Assembly: GCF_016924755.1 (NCBI RefSeq)
Contig: NZ_JAFFJX010000005.1
Span: forward strand, 310,001-374,000
Source of the DNA: Longitalea arenae
GTDB taxonomy: Bacteria; Bacteroidota; Bacteroidia; Chitinophagales; Chitinophagaceae
DNA length: 64,000 bases
Direction of reading: 5' to 3'
Positions 51,890 through 61,398 of the stretch are shown here, piece after piece (within the stretch, counting starts at the first letter, position 1; each line of letters opens with the position of its first letter). The position numbers and the translations under genes are program-made. The notes beneath the pieces are model-generated. The model was not told the DNA's origin, did not search any database, and saw nothing but the letters and a program-made list of their open reading frames with translations.

Positions 51890-54340
51890 ATGCGCATTAT
51901 TCCATTTATTGTTACCGTAGTTGTCACTATAGGTTTGATCATTACGTTAAGTAAACCTATAGGCAGCATTCCGCCGCTGGGTAGTTTTCTCAGTCCGCAA
52001 ACCGGCTTCTGGCAGAATGCGGAGCCTGTTAATGCTCAGCCAAACCTCGATCTTCATTTTCCGCAGTTAAAAGACAAAGTGCAGGTGTACTTCGACGACA
52101 GAATGGTGCCGCACGTATTTGCGCAGAACGATGATGACCTCTATTTCGTGCAGGGCTACATCCATGCCAAATTCCGTCTCTGGCAAATGGAATTCCAAAC
52201 CCATGCAGCAGCCGGCCGTTTAGCTGAAATACTGGGCGCCGGTCCCAATGACGCCTACCTGAATTATGACCGCAATATGCGCCGGGTAGGCATGCGCTAT
52301 GGCGCGCGCCGTTCGCTCGACAGTATGGAAAGGGATGAAGCCACCAAAAGACTGCTCGATGCATACACTGCCGGTATCAATGCCTACATCGATCATTTGC
52401 CTGCTAATGAATTACCGCTGGAATACCGCTTGCTGAATTACGTACCGGAACACTGGAGCAATCTGAAAACAGCGCTTTTCCTCAAATACATGAGCTATGA
52501 CCTCACGGGTTCGGAAAATGATTTTGAATATACCAATGTTCGCAACGTATTGAGTGAGGAAGATTTTGAGCTGCTCTACCCCATAATGCAGGATTCCCTG
52601 GATCCCATTGTGCCCAGGGGTACACCGTTTAGTGCGCCGGCTGTTCTTCCGCAAACGCCTGCCTCGGCCGATTCATTATATTTTAAATGGAATACATTTT
52701 CCAGCATCAATATTACACCGGTAAACAAACCCGATAAGAACAATGGCAGTAATAACTGGGCGGTGAATGGTACGAAAACGAAAAGCGGCCGGCCCATCTT
52801 ATGCAACGATCCGCATCTCGGACTGAACCTGCCATCACTTTGGTTCGAAATGCAATTGCATACGCCGCAGCACAATGTGTATGGGGTTAGTTTTCCCGGC
52901 TCACCGGCTGTGATCATTGGCTTTAACGACAGCTGCTCCTGGGGTGTTACCAATGCAGGCCGCGATGTGAAAGATTATTTCAATGTTCATTTTAAAGACA
53001 AAAGCAAACAGGAATACGAATTCAACGGCGGCTGGCGGCAAACCGATCTGCGTATCGATACCTTCAAAATAAAAGGAGCGCAAGCCTTTTATGATACAGT
53101 TGCCTATACCATATTCGGGCCGGTGCAGTATGATAATTCCTTCACCGGGAGCGGCCGTTCTTCTGCGAACAATAATTATGCAGTCCGCTGGAAAGCGCAT
53201 GACCCATCCAACGAGCTGAGGACATTTTACCTGTTGAACCGCATGAAGAATTATGCCGATTACGAAGAGGCCATTAAATATTTTGCCTGTCCGGGTCAGA
53301 ACTTTGTGTTCGCTTCAAAGAGCGGAGCGGTAGCCATCTGGCAGCAGGGAAAATTTCCGGCCAAATGGCGGCGCCAGGGCGATTTTATTATGCCGGGCAT
53401 CGACAGCTCCTATTTGTGGCAGGGCGCCATAAAGCAGGATGAAAACCCGCACGATACCATTGCTGCCCGTGGTTTTGTAAGCAGCGCCAACCAGGCGGCA
53501 ACAGACACTTCCTACCCATATTATCTGGGTGGAAGCAATCCCATTTACCGCGGCATTATCATCAACCGCTACCTGCAGCGAATGAACAATATCACCATCG
53601 ATGATATGAAGAAAATGCAGACAGATAATTACAATGTGTTTGCAGAATATGCTTTACCGGTATTGATGGCGCATGTAGATGAAAGTACTTTGGATGCAGA
53701 TCAGAAAAAATACCTCGATATTTTGCGTGGCTGGAATATGCGCAATGACGCTGCTGAAAAAGCGCCTGCTATTTTTCAATTGTGGTTCGATAACCTGGAG
53801 AAAGAAGTTTGGGATGATGAGCTGGATATAGCCACTAAACCGGTTGCCATACCGGAAGAAGCCACATTGTTGAAATGTCTTTCGATTGCGAATTTCAAAT
53901 TTGCCGACAATATGGGTACCGCGCCTGTAGAAACCGTACAGGATGCAGTGACAGCGGCCTTTAAAAAAACAGTGCCGGTTATTTCAATGGCCGATAAACA
54001 GGGTACGCTGAACTGGGGCAGATACAAAGATGCAGGCATCCGTCATTTGCTGCGCCTGGCGCCCTTAAGCCGTTTTCACGTAATGACCGGCGGCGGCTCA
54101 AACATCATCAATGCCACACGGCAGTTTCATGGGCCCAGCTGGCGTATGATCGTTGAGTTGAAGGATAAAACAGAGGCATGGGGAATTTATCCGGGCGGAC
54201 AAAGCGGTAATCCCGGGAGCAAATACTATGATAATTTTATCGATGACTGGGCGAAGGGGAACTATCACCCCTTGTGGGTGATGAATGAAAAGGAAGTGAA
54301 CGATAAGAGAATTTTATTTACCATGACCTTTACCAAATAG
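51890..54340 (+). CDS. Penicillin-acylase-family (Ntn) hydrolase
   Basis: An 816-residue periplasmic amidase precursor of the penicillin G acylase / acyl-homoserine-lactone acylase family. After an N-terminal signal/anchor (about 1-22), the alpha part contains YFVQGYIHAKFRLWQMEFQTHAAAGRLAEILG. Autocleavage would expose Ser287 in GSNNWAVNG as the nucleophile, followed by NDPHLGLNLPSLWFEM and SFPGSPAVIIGFND. The C-terminal part has GGGSNIINATRQFHGPSWRMIVEL and GGQSGNPGSKYYDNF. All family landmarks are intact. The natural substrate is unknown. Confidence 0.94.
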   Translation: MRIIPFIVTVVVTIGLIITLSKPIGSIPPLGSFLSPQTGFWQNAEPVNAQPNLDLHFPQLKDKVQVYFDDRMVPHVFAQNDDDLYFVQGYIHAKFRLWQMEFQTHAAAGRLAEILGAGPNDAYLNYDRNMRRVGMRYGARRSLDSMERDEATKRLLDAYTAGINAYIDHLPANELPLEYRLLNYVPEHWSNLKTALFLKYMSYDLTGSENDFEYTNVRNVLSEEDFELLYPIMQDSLDPIVPRGTPFSAPAVLPQTPASADSLYFKWNTFSSINITPVNKPDKNNGSNNWAVNGTKTKSGRPILCNDPHLGLNLPSLWFEMQLHTPQHNVYGVSFPGSPAVIIGFNDSCSWGVTNAGRDVKDYFNVHFKDKSKQEYEFNGGWRQTDLRIDTFKIKGAQAFYDTVAYTIFGPVQYDNSFTGSGRSSANNNYAVRWKAHDPSNELRTFYLLNRMKNYADYEEAIKYFACPGQNFVFASKSGAVAIWQQGKFPAKWRRQGDFIMPGIDSSYLWQGAIKQDENPHDTIAARGFVSSANQAATDTSYPYYLGGSNPIYRGIIINRYLQRMNNITIDDMKKMQTDNYNVFAEYALPVLMAHVDESTLDADQKKYLDILRGWNMRNDAAEKAPAIFQLWFDNLEKEVWDDELDIATKPVAIPEEATLLKCLSIANFKFADNMGTAPVETVQDAVTAAFKKTVPVISMADKQGTLNWGRYKDAGIRHLLRLAPLSRFHVMTGGGSNIINATRQFHGPSWRMIVELKDKTEAWGIYPGGQSGNPGSKYYDNFIDDWAKGNYHPLWVMNEKEVNDKRILFTMTFTK

Positions 54341-54359
54341 CCAATTAGCCTGGTCAATT

Positions 54360-54455
54360 AGCTAATTAGCTGATGTGCTGATGTGCTGATGAATACAGCC
54401 CCGTTGCGGCTGTTCCATTATCACATTATCGAATTATCGCATTATCACATTAACT
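54360..54455. repeat. Octamer inverted repeat element with ACAGCCCCGT core
   Basis: GTGCTGAT units (about 54368-54390) are followed by GAATACAG (54391-54398), the sequence ACAGCC/GGCTGT forming a 6-bp hairpin around CCGTTGC, and then ATTATCAC-type units (54416-54450), the inverse of GTGATAAT. The arms thus resemble those at 24088 and 44378 but here both orientations are present. Confidence 0.8.
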
Positions 54456-54458
54456 GTT

Positions 54459-54818
54459 ATGAAATTCGGAATCTCAATAGCATTGATGATCGTTGTAAGT
54501 TTCGCCGCCGGGCTCTACCTGCCTTTCTGGAGCGTAGCGCTGGTGACTTTCGGGGTGGCTGTTTTAATGGATCTGAAGCCGGTGATGGCCTGGTTAGCGG
54601 GCTTTGTAAGCATATTATTGTTCTGGGGGCTTTTGATCTGGTGGATCGACGCACAGAATGACAGCATACTCTCAACCCGTATGGCGCAGCTGTTTCCATT
54701 AGGTGGCTCTTCTGCTTTATTGATCCTGATCGCAGCATTGGTAGGCGCCATCATCGGCAGTCTGGCTGCATTGTCAGGAAGCTTTTTGCGGCGGTATCTC
54801 AACGAAAGGGGTGGGTGA
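54459..54818 (+). CDS. Small integral membrane protein (unknown function)
   Basis: A 119-residue protein with about four hydrophobic segments (ISIALMIVVSFAAGLYL, SVALVTFGVAVLM, MAWLAGFVSILLFWGLLIWW, LLILIAALVGAIIGSLAALSG) and a basic C-terminus (FLRRYLNERGG). No signal peptide apart from the first helix. I do not recognise a family. It lies between the acylase and the DUF5686 gene, all on the plus strand, 67 bp upstream of the latter, so it could share a transcript with it. Confidence 0.8.
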   Translation: MKFGISIALMIVVSFAAGLYLPFWSVALVTFGVAVLMDLKPVMAWLAGFVSILLFWGLLIWWIDAQNDSILSTRMAQLFPLGGSSALLILIAALVGAIIGSLAALSGSFLRRYLNERGG

Positions 54819-54885
54819 TGGCCCTTTTAACTATTTACTTTCCATCTAATCAACAATTGGTCTTATTTTCGCGTTCGTCGCGATT

Positions 54886-57351
54886 ATGAGAATATTGACC
54901 TTTTTTACCTTCTTTATTGTTTGCTATACTTCCGTGCAGGCCGGGCGCATCAGCGGCAAGGTCACCGACGAAAAAGGACAGGCACTGGTATATGCTTCCA
55001 TTCTGGTAAAAGGCACTACCCTGGGCACAACCGCCAATAAACAAGGGGATTATTTTTTGCAGCTCGATCCCGGCACTTATACCATCATTGCACAATACGT
55101 TGGTTATGGCCGCCAGGAAAAAACAATTACCGTCGGAGCCGACGATCTCATACTCGATTTCCAGCTTTCCATACAACAACTGACCTTAAAAGAAGTGGTG
55201 GTGCGGCCAGGCGCGGAGGACCCCGCTTATGCGATCATTCGCCAGGCCATCAGAAAAAGACCCTTTTACCTTAACCAGCTCAATGCCTTTCAATGCGAAG
55301 TGTATATAAAAGGACAGCTGCAGTTACGTGCTTATCCCAAAAAATTCCTGGGCGAGAAAATTGATTTTGAAGACGGCGATACCAGTCAGCGTAAAATGCT
55401 TTTTTTATCGGAAACCGTAGCGCGCTATTCTGTCGAAAAACCACGCAAGAGCAAAATTGAAGTGCTTTCTACCAAAGTGAGCGGCCGCAGCGACGACTTC
55501 GGTTTGAGCACCCCGCAGATCGTTTCTTTTTATGAGAACAATATCTCAGTGGGCCGCAACCTGAACCCGCGTGGTTTCGTTTCGCCCATCGCCAGCAGCG
55601 CCCTGAATTTTTACCGCTACCAGTATGAAGGAACATTTGTAGAAGAAGGCCGCGAGATCAATCGCATTAAAGTGATACCCAGGCGGCGCTATGAGCCATT
55701 GTTCAGCGGCTATATCAATATTACGGAAGGCGACTGGCGCATTCATAGCCTGCAATTGCGGCTTACCAAGTCGTCCCAGATGGAACTGATCGACTCCCTG
55801 AACATTGAACAATTGTATGTTCCCTTTAACAACGATGTATGGGTGATCAAAACACAGGTATTGTACCCGGCGGTAAAACTGCTGGGTTTTGATGCGTTTG
55901 GCAGTTTTGTGAATGTATATTCTCAATTCAATATAGCACCTACATTCGATCGCAGGTTCTTTAACAATACTTACCTGAAGATCTATGAGGGCTCCAACAA
56001 AAAGCCGGCTGCATTCTGGGATTCCATCAGGCCCGTGCCTTTGCAGGCCGAAGAAATAGCCGATTATCATCGCAAAGACAGCCTTGAGAAGGCCCACAAA
56101 GACCCCCGTTACCTCGATTCGATCGATCGCCGCCGGAACAAGCCGCACCTGTTTGCGCTGGTAGCCACCGGACAAAGCTTTTACAAGGCGAAGAGAAGGG
56201 AAACCTGGTACTTCAATCCGCTATTGCAAACAGTTGCTTACAATACGGTAGAAGGCTGGCTGGTGAGTTTGGGAGGCCGGTATACCAAAAAGCTCGATAC
56301 GATTCCCGGCTCGCGCAAGGCCCTCAGCATAGAACCGGCCATCCGGCACGGATTCAGCAATCACCACCTGAATGCCTCCGGTACATTTACCTATACGCAT
56401 GGTAAAAAATTCTTTTCTTCCTTTTCACTGAGCGGGGGAAAATGGGTGTACCAGATCAATAATGCCAATCCTATCGGTCAGCTCAGTAATACCATTCGCA
56501 GCTGGTTGTTCGAGCGTAACTATGCCAAGTTTTACGAAGCCTGGTTTACCCGCTTCCAGTTCTCGAAAGATGTAGGCAATGGCATCACGGTGTTCGGCGG
56601 CCTAAGATATGAAGACCGCATTCCTTTGGAAAATACTTCTACCTATTCCTTCGGCGACCGCAAAGAGGTTTCCTTCACGCCGAATTTTCCCATCGAGATC
56701 ATGCAGGAGAATTTCAGGCGGCACCAGGCATTTATCGGAAATGTGGGCATCAGCTGGTTGCCGGGAACAAAATACATTGAGTATCCTGAACGGATCGTGA
56801 ACGTGGGCTCAAAGTTTCCGCTGTTGACCTTCAATTACTCGCAGGGCATCCACAACATACTGGGCAGCGATATCGACTACGCGAAATGGCGGTTCGAAAT
56901 AAGTCAAAGCGTGAATATGAACCTGGGAGGCAATTTCCGCTACAGGATGGCGCTGGGCGGCTTTATGCGGCGCGACAGCGTGGCGGTGATCGATTACACC
57001 CATTTTAACGGTAACCAGATCCTGGCTTCCGTTGAGTACCTGAACGGCTTTCAGTTATTACCTTACTACAAATACAGCAACAAGAACCGCCTCTACGCAC
57101 AAAGCCATATAGAACATCATTTCAATGGCCTGCTCACCAATAAGATACCTTTATTCCGCAAGCTCAACTGGTACCTCGTCATGGGCGCCAACGCCTTTTA
57201 CGCCGATAGCGATAAAGAATATATAGAAGTGTTCGCCGGCTTTGAGAACCTGCTGAAGATCGCCCGGTTCGACTGGGTCTGGGGCGTTGAAAAAGGGCAT
57301 GTCGTAACTACGGGGGTCAGGTTGGGGATCAGAGGTTTCGGAAAGCTGTAG
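54886..57351 (+). CDS. DUF5686 outer-membrane protein with carboxypeptidase-regulatory-like domain
   Basis: An 821-residue protein typical of Bacteroidota. It has a signal peptide (about 1-19, ending VQAG), a CarboxypepD_reg-like beta-sandwich (RISGKVTDEKGQALVYASILVKGT, about 20-100) and the DUF5686 region (AYAIIRQAIRKRPFYLNQLNAFQCEVYIKGQ onward), whose alternating aromatic strands near the end suggest a beta-barrel (GGLRYEDRIPL, HFNGNQI, VEYLNGFQLLPYYKYS). Function unknown. The C-terminus GIRGFGKL ends shortly before an inverted repeat element. Confidence 0.92.
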   Translation: MRILTFFTFFIVCYTSVQAGRISGKVTDEKGQALVYASILVKGTTLGTTANKQGDYFLQLDPGTYTIIAQYVGYGRQEKTITVGADDLILDFQLSIQQLTLKEVVVRPGAEDPAYAIIRQAIRKRPFYLNQLNAFQCEVYIKGQLQLRAYPKKFLGEKIDFEDGDTSQRKMLFLSETVARYSVEKPRKSKIEVLSTKVSGRSDDFGLSTPQIVSFYENNISVGRNLNPRGFVSPIASSALNFYRYQYEGTFVEEGREINRIKVIPRRRYEPLFSGYINITEGDWRIHSLQLRLTKSSQMELIDSLNIEQLYVPFNNDVWVIKTQVLYPAVKLLGFDAFGSFVNVYSQFNIAPTFDRRFFNNTYLKIYEGSNKKPAAFWDSIRPVPLQAEEIADYHRKDSLEKAHKDPRYLDSIDRRRNKPHLFALVATGQSFYKAKRRETWYFNPLLQTVAYNTVEGWLVSLGGRYTKKLDTIPGSRKALSIEPAIRHGFSNHHLNASGTFTYTHGKKFFSSFSLSGGKWVYQINNANPIGQLSNTIRSWLFERNYAKFYEAWFTRFQFSKDVGNGITVFGGLRYEDRIPLENTSTYSFGDRKEVSFTPNFPIEIMQENFRRHQAFIGNVGISWLPGTKYIEYPERIVNVGSKFPLLTFNYSQGIHNILGSDIDYAKWRFEISQSVNMNLGGNFRYRMALGGFMRRDSVAVIDYTHFNGNQILASVEYLNGFQLLPYYKYSNKNRLYAQSHIEHHFNGLLTNKIPLFRKLNWYLVMGANAFYADSDKEYIEVFAGFENLLKIARFDWVWGVEKGHVVTTGVRLGIRGFGKL

Positions 57352-57371
57352 GTTTCGGTTTATATTCAAGC

Positions 57372-57517
57372 GTTTATGGTTTATAGTTTATGGTTTGTAG
57401 TTACTGCCGCGCTTTTGGATCACCTTGTTTTCTCAACAGGCTGCATGTTAGGGAAGAAGGATCTATCGGGAGATTTCGAATGAATGAACAACAAAGGACA
57501 AACCATAAACCACAAAC
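57372..57517. repeat. TTTATGG-family inverted repeat element (reverse core orientation)
   Basis: A left arm of TTTATGG/TTTATAG/TTTGTAG units (57372-57402) and right arm AACCATAAACCACAAAC (57501-57517) are inverted. The core appears in reverse complement as GTAGTTACTGCCGCGC (57397-57412), that is GCGCGGCAGTAACTAC on the minus strand. The element thus lies in the opposite sense to those at 46671 and 48882. It sits between codirectional genes. Confidence 0.8.
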
Positions 57518-57523
57518 AATTTG

Positions 57524-57531
57524 TATTTTTG
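57524..57531 (+). promoter_or_regulatory. Promoter -7 element of trhO
   Basis: TATTTTTG matches TAnnTTTG and lies 49 bp upstream of the trhO ATG, just outside the right arm of the inverted repeat element. Confidence 0.5.
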
Positions 57532-57580
57532 CACCGTTTAAAATTTTTGACTGCCCTGCAAGCGGTCGCAAAAATTAATT

Positions 57581-58615
57581 ATGGCAGCTTTACATAACCG
57601 CGTCTCGCAGAAGGAGTTGAAAGAACGTTTGTACCAGGAAACTGAACCCCGTACTACCATTTCCTTTTACCAGTATTTCCCCATCGCCGAGCCTGAAGTT
57701 TTCCGCAACGAACTGTACAAGCACCTGGATGCTTTAAAAGTATTTGGCCGCATTTATGTAGCCCACGAAGGTATCAATGCGCAGATCAGTGTGCCGGCAG
57801 GCAATTTCGAGGCCTTTAAGAACTATTTGTATTCCATAGAGCCCCTGAATGGACTGCGCCTCAACATTGCGGTAGATGATGACGGCAAATCGTTCTGGGT
57901 GTTGAAGATAAAGGTGCGCGAAAAGATCGTGGCCGATGGCATTACGGATGAGACCTTTAGCATGAAGAACAAGGGGAAATATGTGAATGCCGAGCAAATG
58001 AATACCCTGCTGAACGATCCGGAGACCATCGTGGTTGACATGCGCAATCACTACGAATATGAAGTAGGCCATTTTGTAAAGGCCCTCGAAGTGCCGAGCG
58101 ATACCTTCCGCGAGCAATTACCCATGGCAGTCGATATGCTAAAAGAACAGAAAGACAAAAATATTATCATGTACTGCACCGGCGGGATCCGTTGTGAAAA
58201 AGCCAGTGCCTACATGCTGCATCACGGGTTTAAAAATGTGTTCCACCTTGAAGGCGGCATCATCAACTATGCCCAGCAGATCAAGGAAAAGGGGCTCGAC
58301 AGCAAATTCATTGGAAAGAACTTTGTGTTCGACAACAGGCTGGGCGAACGTATTACGCCCGATGTGATCGCCAGATGCCATCAATGTGGCCAGCCGGCCG
58401 ATACACATGTGAATTGCGCCAACGATGGCTGTCACCTCCTGTTTATCCAATGCGAGCATTGCCGCCAGCAATACGAAGGCTGTTGCAGCAAGGAATGCCA
58501 GGATTTCATTCATTTGCCTGAAGAACAAAGAAAAGAACTGCGTAAAGGCATCGATAAAGGCCGGAATATCTTCAATAAATCACGGCACCGTTTGCGGCCG
58601 AGGCTGGGAAAGTGA
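57581..58615 (+). CDS. trhO: tRNA uridine(34) hydroxylase, rhodanese-like
   Basis: TrhO (YceA) adds oxygen to tRNA uridine 34 on the way to 5-methoxyuridine-type modifications. The 344-residue protein has the N-terminal acylphosphatase-like half ([32 protein letters not shown]), a rhodanese domain ([22 protein letters not shown]) with the active Cys in [11 protein letters not shown], and a cysteine-rich C-terminal segment ([33 protein letters not shown]) with zinc-site spacing. Length is normal. It is convergent with the lactonase-like gene across a heptad array. Confidence 0.96.
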   Translation: MAALHNRVSQKELKERLYQETEPRTTISFYQYFPIAEPEVFRNELYKHLDALKVFGRIYVAHEGINAQISVPAGNFEAFKNYLYSIEPLNGLRLNIAVDDDGKSFWVLKIKVREKIVADGITDETFSMKNKGKYVNAEQMNTLLNDPETIVVDMRNHYEYEVGHFVKALEVPSDTFREQLPMAVDMLKEQKDKNIIMYCTGGIRCEKASAYMLHHGFKNVFHLEGGIINYAQQIKEKGLDSKFIGKNFVFDNRLGERITPDVIARCHQCGQPADTHVNCANDGCHLLFIQCEHCRQQYEGCCSKECQDFIHLPEEQRKELRKGIDKGRNIFNKSRHRLRPRLGK

Positions 58616-58627
58616 GCGCCAGGGATG

Positions 58628-58848
58628 GTCAATGGTGAATGGTGAATGGCCAATGGTGAATGGCCAACTGCCCATTGCCAATTGCCTATTGCCTGTTGCC
58701 AATTGGGAACTTCCAATTGCCCATTGCCTATTGTTTTATTGCAAACTGCAAACTGCAAATTGCCCGTTGCCAATTGGGAACTGCCAACTGCCAATTGCCA
58801 ATTGCCTATTGCCCGTTGCCTATTGTTTTATTGCAAACTGCTTACTAT
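58628..58848. repeat. Heptad array of AATGGYS and YYATTGCC words with an internal block duplication
   Basis: GAATGGT/CAATGGT units first (58628-58665), then words such as CCAATTG, CCTATTG, CCCATTG. The text CCAATTGGGAACT recurs 71 bp apart (58699 and 58770) and TTGTTTTATTGCAAACTGC recurs 92 bp apart (58731 and 58823). The array fills the gap between the convergent trhO and lactonase-like genes. Confidence 0.85.
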
Positions 58849-59957
58849 TCCACCGCCGCCCACTTTAAACAAACGGGGTTTCCCACTTCAATGCGTTTGC
58901 CGGTATCGGTGAGCAGACCCGTCTTTTGATCGCGCCGGAAGATCACGATATTATTGGTTTCCTGGTTAGCTACCAGTAACAAATTACCTGAGGGATCGAT
59001 GGTAAAATTCCGCGGCACATCGCCTTTGGTAGATTCATAGCCGACGGTCTTGAGTTTTCCGCTTTTGTCGATCGAAAATATAGCGATGGTATTGGCAGGC
59101 GTGCGGTTCGAGGCATACAGAAATTTGCCATCGGGCGAAACATGGATATCTGCCGACCATTTCTTACCGGTAAAATCAGCCGGGTACGACGAGATCTGTT
59201 GAAAAAGGGTCAGTTTTCCATCTTTATACTTATAGGCCGATACGGCGCCACCCATTTCGGTTATAAGGTAGGCCAGTTTGCCATTGGGATGAAAAGTGAA
59301 ATGGCGCGGTCCAAACCCTGCCTGGCTGGCAGCAAAAGGCACAGGAGCCGGTTCTGCTTTACCGCTGCCTGCATTGAAGGAATAGATCATCACTTTGTCA
59401 ATGCCAAGGTCAGGCACAAAAAGGTATTTATCATCAGGCGAAAAAACGGTAGAATGCACATGCGGTTTTTCCTGCCGTTCTTTATTAACGCTGCTGCCGG
59501 TATGTTGAACAGTGTTGGGCGCTCCCAGTGTTCCATTGGCCATAATGGGCAGGGTAGAGAAGCTGCCCCCGGTGTAATTGGCCACCGCGACCCATTTACC
59601 GGTTTTGTTTACCGCCACATAACAGGGATGGTCACCACCGCTGCTTTGTTTATCGATATATTTGAGGGAGCCATTGCTTTTATCGAACGCAAAAACCGAC
59701 ACACTACCTTTGTCGCTGGCGTCTTCATTCACGGCATACACAAACTTTTCATCGGGCGAAAGATCGAGGTAGGAAGGATTGGCAGCTTTCGCCTGGCTCA
59801 CAAAATGAATTTCACCGGTTTCGGTATTCATTTTATACACATAGAGGCCTTCGCTTTTTCCCCGCGTATAGGTTCCAATCAATAAATATTGGTTCATTTG
59901 GCAATCGCTGATTATAGGAAGCGCAAGCAATAAAATATTATACCAGATCATTTTCAT
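58845..59957 (-). CDS. Lactonase-family beta-propeller protein (6-phosphogluconolactonase-like)
   Basis: A 370-residue seven-bladed propeller resembling YbhE-type lactonases. After a signal-like N-terminus (IWYNILLLALPIISDC) come the family repeats YLLIGTYTRGKSEGLYVY, LDLSPDEKFVYAVNE, HSTVFSPDDKYLFVPDLG, FGPRHFTFHPNGKLAYLITEMGG, DIHVSPDGKFLYASNRTPAN and PRNFTIDPSGNLLLVANQETNNIV. The signal suggests an exported version rather than a pentose-phosphate enzyme; its substrate is unknown. Convergent with trhO. Confidence 0.92.
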   Translation of the reverse strand: MKMIWYNILLLALPIISDCQMNQYLLIGTYTRGKSEGLYVYKMNTETGEIHFVSQAKAANPSYLDLSPDEKFVYAVNEDASDKGSVSVFAFDKSNGSLKYIDKQSSGGDHPCYVAVNKTGKWVAVANYTGGSFSTLPIMANGTLGAPNTVQHTGSSVNKERQEKPHVHSTVFSPDDKYLFVPDLGIDKVMIYSFNAGSGKAEPAPVPFAASQAGFGPRHFTFHPNGKLAYLITEMGGAVSAYKYKDGKLTLFQQISSYPADFTGKKWSADIHVSPDGKFLYASNRTPANTIAIFSIDKSGKLKTVGYESTKGDVPRNFTIDPSGNLLLVANQETNNIVIFRRDQKTGLLTDTGKRIEVGNPVCLKWAAVE

Positions 59958-60042
59958 ACAGGGAAGTTACGGAGCCTGGCAATTTTCACCCCAGTCATGG
60001 CATGAAAATTTTTGCACTTATTAAGAACTAAAACTTATAATT

Positions 60043-60255
60043 ATGCCAAACCGCAAAACAGACAGCAGGGGATTCGCTTCTAACGAACCGGATCAGGAGA
60101 GAGATATGGCGGCCAAAGGAGGACCTTCTACCGGCTTGGGTAGAGCAGATGCGAAACACGGAGTTGTTTCGCCGCACACAGGGCACCTTCAAACACAAAT
60201 TGCGGCTAAAAATAAAAAGGGAAAGAACGACAAAGCCGACAAGAAACGGAAGTGA
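60043..60255 (+). CDS. Small basic hydrophilic protein with KGG-like repeat
   Basis: A 70-residue protein (MPNRKTDSRGFASNEPDQ...) containing RGFASNEPDQERDMAAKGG, close to the stress-associated KGG/GsiB repeat (typically RGFASMDPEKQREIASKGG). The rest is glycine- and lysine-rich, ending KNKKGKNDKADKKRK. Such proteins are intrinsically disordered and often stress-induced. It is divergent from the lactonase-like gene and convergent with purC, separated from it by a hairpin. Confidence 0.75.
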   Translation: MPNRKTDSRGFASNEPDQERDMAAKGGPSTGLGRADAKHGVVSPHTGHLQTQIAAKNKKGKNDKADKKRK

Positions 60256-60269
60256 GGTTAAATGAGCTG

Positions 60270-60307
60270 ACCAGTTGACGGGTTAAGTAATTAACCTGTC
60301 AACTGGT
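60270..60307. terminator. Hairpin with 17-bp stem between convergent genes
   Basis: ACCAGTTGACGGGTTAA (60270-60286), loop GTAA, then TTAACCTGTCAACTGGT (60291-60307) pair with a single mismatch that is G-U in one RNA strand. It lies midway between the KGG-type gene and purC stop codons and probably ends both transcripts. Its arms are written in the same words (CAACTGGT, GGTTAA) as the intergenic arrays. Confidence 0.8.
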
Positions 60308-60323
60308 TAACTTATCGGTGTTA

Positions 60324-61253
60324 TCAACTTTTGAACTGAGTGAGTTCTTTTTCTATCCGGCTGTATGTTTCTTCTTCTGTAAGATCCTGCGGTACGAACT
60401 TCTCGCCAATTACCTTTTCATACAGTTCGATATACCGTTGGGAAATGGTGTTGATCCATTCGTCGCTCATGTCAGGAACGGTTTGTCCTTCCTTGCCCAT
60501 AAAATTGTTGGCAATAAGCCATTCACGTACGAACTCCTTGCTCAGCTGCTGCTGGCGTTCGCCGGTCTTTTGCCTTTCTTCGAATCCATCGGCATAAAAA
60601 TAGCGGCTACTGTCGGGCGTATGGATCTCATCCATCAGGTAAATGGTATCACCGATCCTGCCAAACTCATATTTTGTGTCTACTAATATCAATCCGCGTT
60701 TGGCGGCAATTTCTTTACCGCGTGCAAATAATTTCAGCGTATAATCTTCAAGTATAGCCCATTCTTCGGCGCTGGCCAGGCCGCTGGCAATTATTTGTTC
60801 TTTTGAAATATCTTCATCGTGGCCTGCTTCTGCCTTGGTGCTGGGCGTAATTATTGGAGTAGGAAAATAATCATTTTCCTTCATGCCTTCCGGTAAAGCT
60901 ACACCGCATAATTCGCGTTTACCGCTGGCATAGGTACGCCAGGCATGACCTGTTAAATTACCACGCACTACCATTTCAATTTTAAATGGTACGCATTTTT
61001 TGCCGATCGAAACATTGGGCGCCGGTACCGATACTAACCAGTTGGCACAAATGTCGCGGGTAGCCTGCAGCATATATGCAGCTATCTGGTTTAATACTTG
61101 TCCTTTATAAGGGATGGGGCGGGGCAGTATCACGTCAAAAGCAGAGATCCGGTCACTGGCAATCATTACGAGCCACTGATCGTCAATGGTATATACATCT
61201 CTTACTTTGCCTCTGTAAAAGTTGGTCTGCTGCGGAAATTGTAATGATTTCAT
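60324..61253 (-). CDS. purC: Phosphoribosylaminoimidazole-succinocarboxamide synthase
   Basis: PurC adds aspartate to CAIR in de novo purine synthesis. The 309-residue enzyme shows [56 protein letters not shown], the [19 protein letters not shown] loop, [11 protein letters not shown] and [12 protein letters not shown], all intact. It has the longer form (about 300) found in Bacteroidota and yeast. A weak -7 element TATCTTCG lies directly upstream on the minus strand (61265-61258), implying a short leader. Confidence 0.97.
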   Translation of the reverse strand: MKSLQFPQQTNFYRGKVRDVYTIDDQWLVMIASDRISAFDVILPRPIPYKGQVLNQIAAYMLQATRDICANWLVSVPAPNVSIGKKCVPFKIEMVVRGNLTGHAWRTYASGKRELCGVALPEGMKENDYFPTPIITPSTKAEAGHDEDISKEQIIASGLASAEEWAILEDYTLKLFARGKEIAAKRGLILVDTKYEFGRIGDTIYLMDEIHTPDSSRYFYADGFEERQKTGERQQQLSKEFVREWLIANNFMGKEGQTVPDMSDEWINTISQRYIELYEKVIGEKFVPQDLTEEETYSRIEKELTQFKS

Positions 61254-61398
61254 GGGCCGAAGATACCAGCGATGTAGAAAATCATGAAAAAAAAGAATTC
61301 CCGAAATATCAACAAAATCAACAAGATGTGATTAAATAAAATTTTCTGTTGAAAATTACAAGTCGTATTTTGCTCTATAACCATAAAAACTCCATGCT

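Noticed and set aside
59142-59885. 247-codon frame antisense to the lactonase-like gene
   Set aside because: Shadow of a well-supported propeller gene on the other strand.
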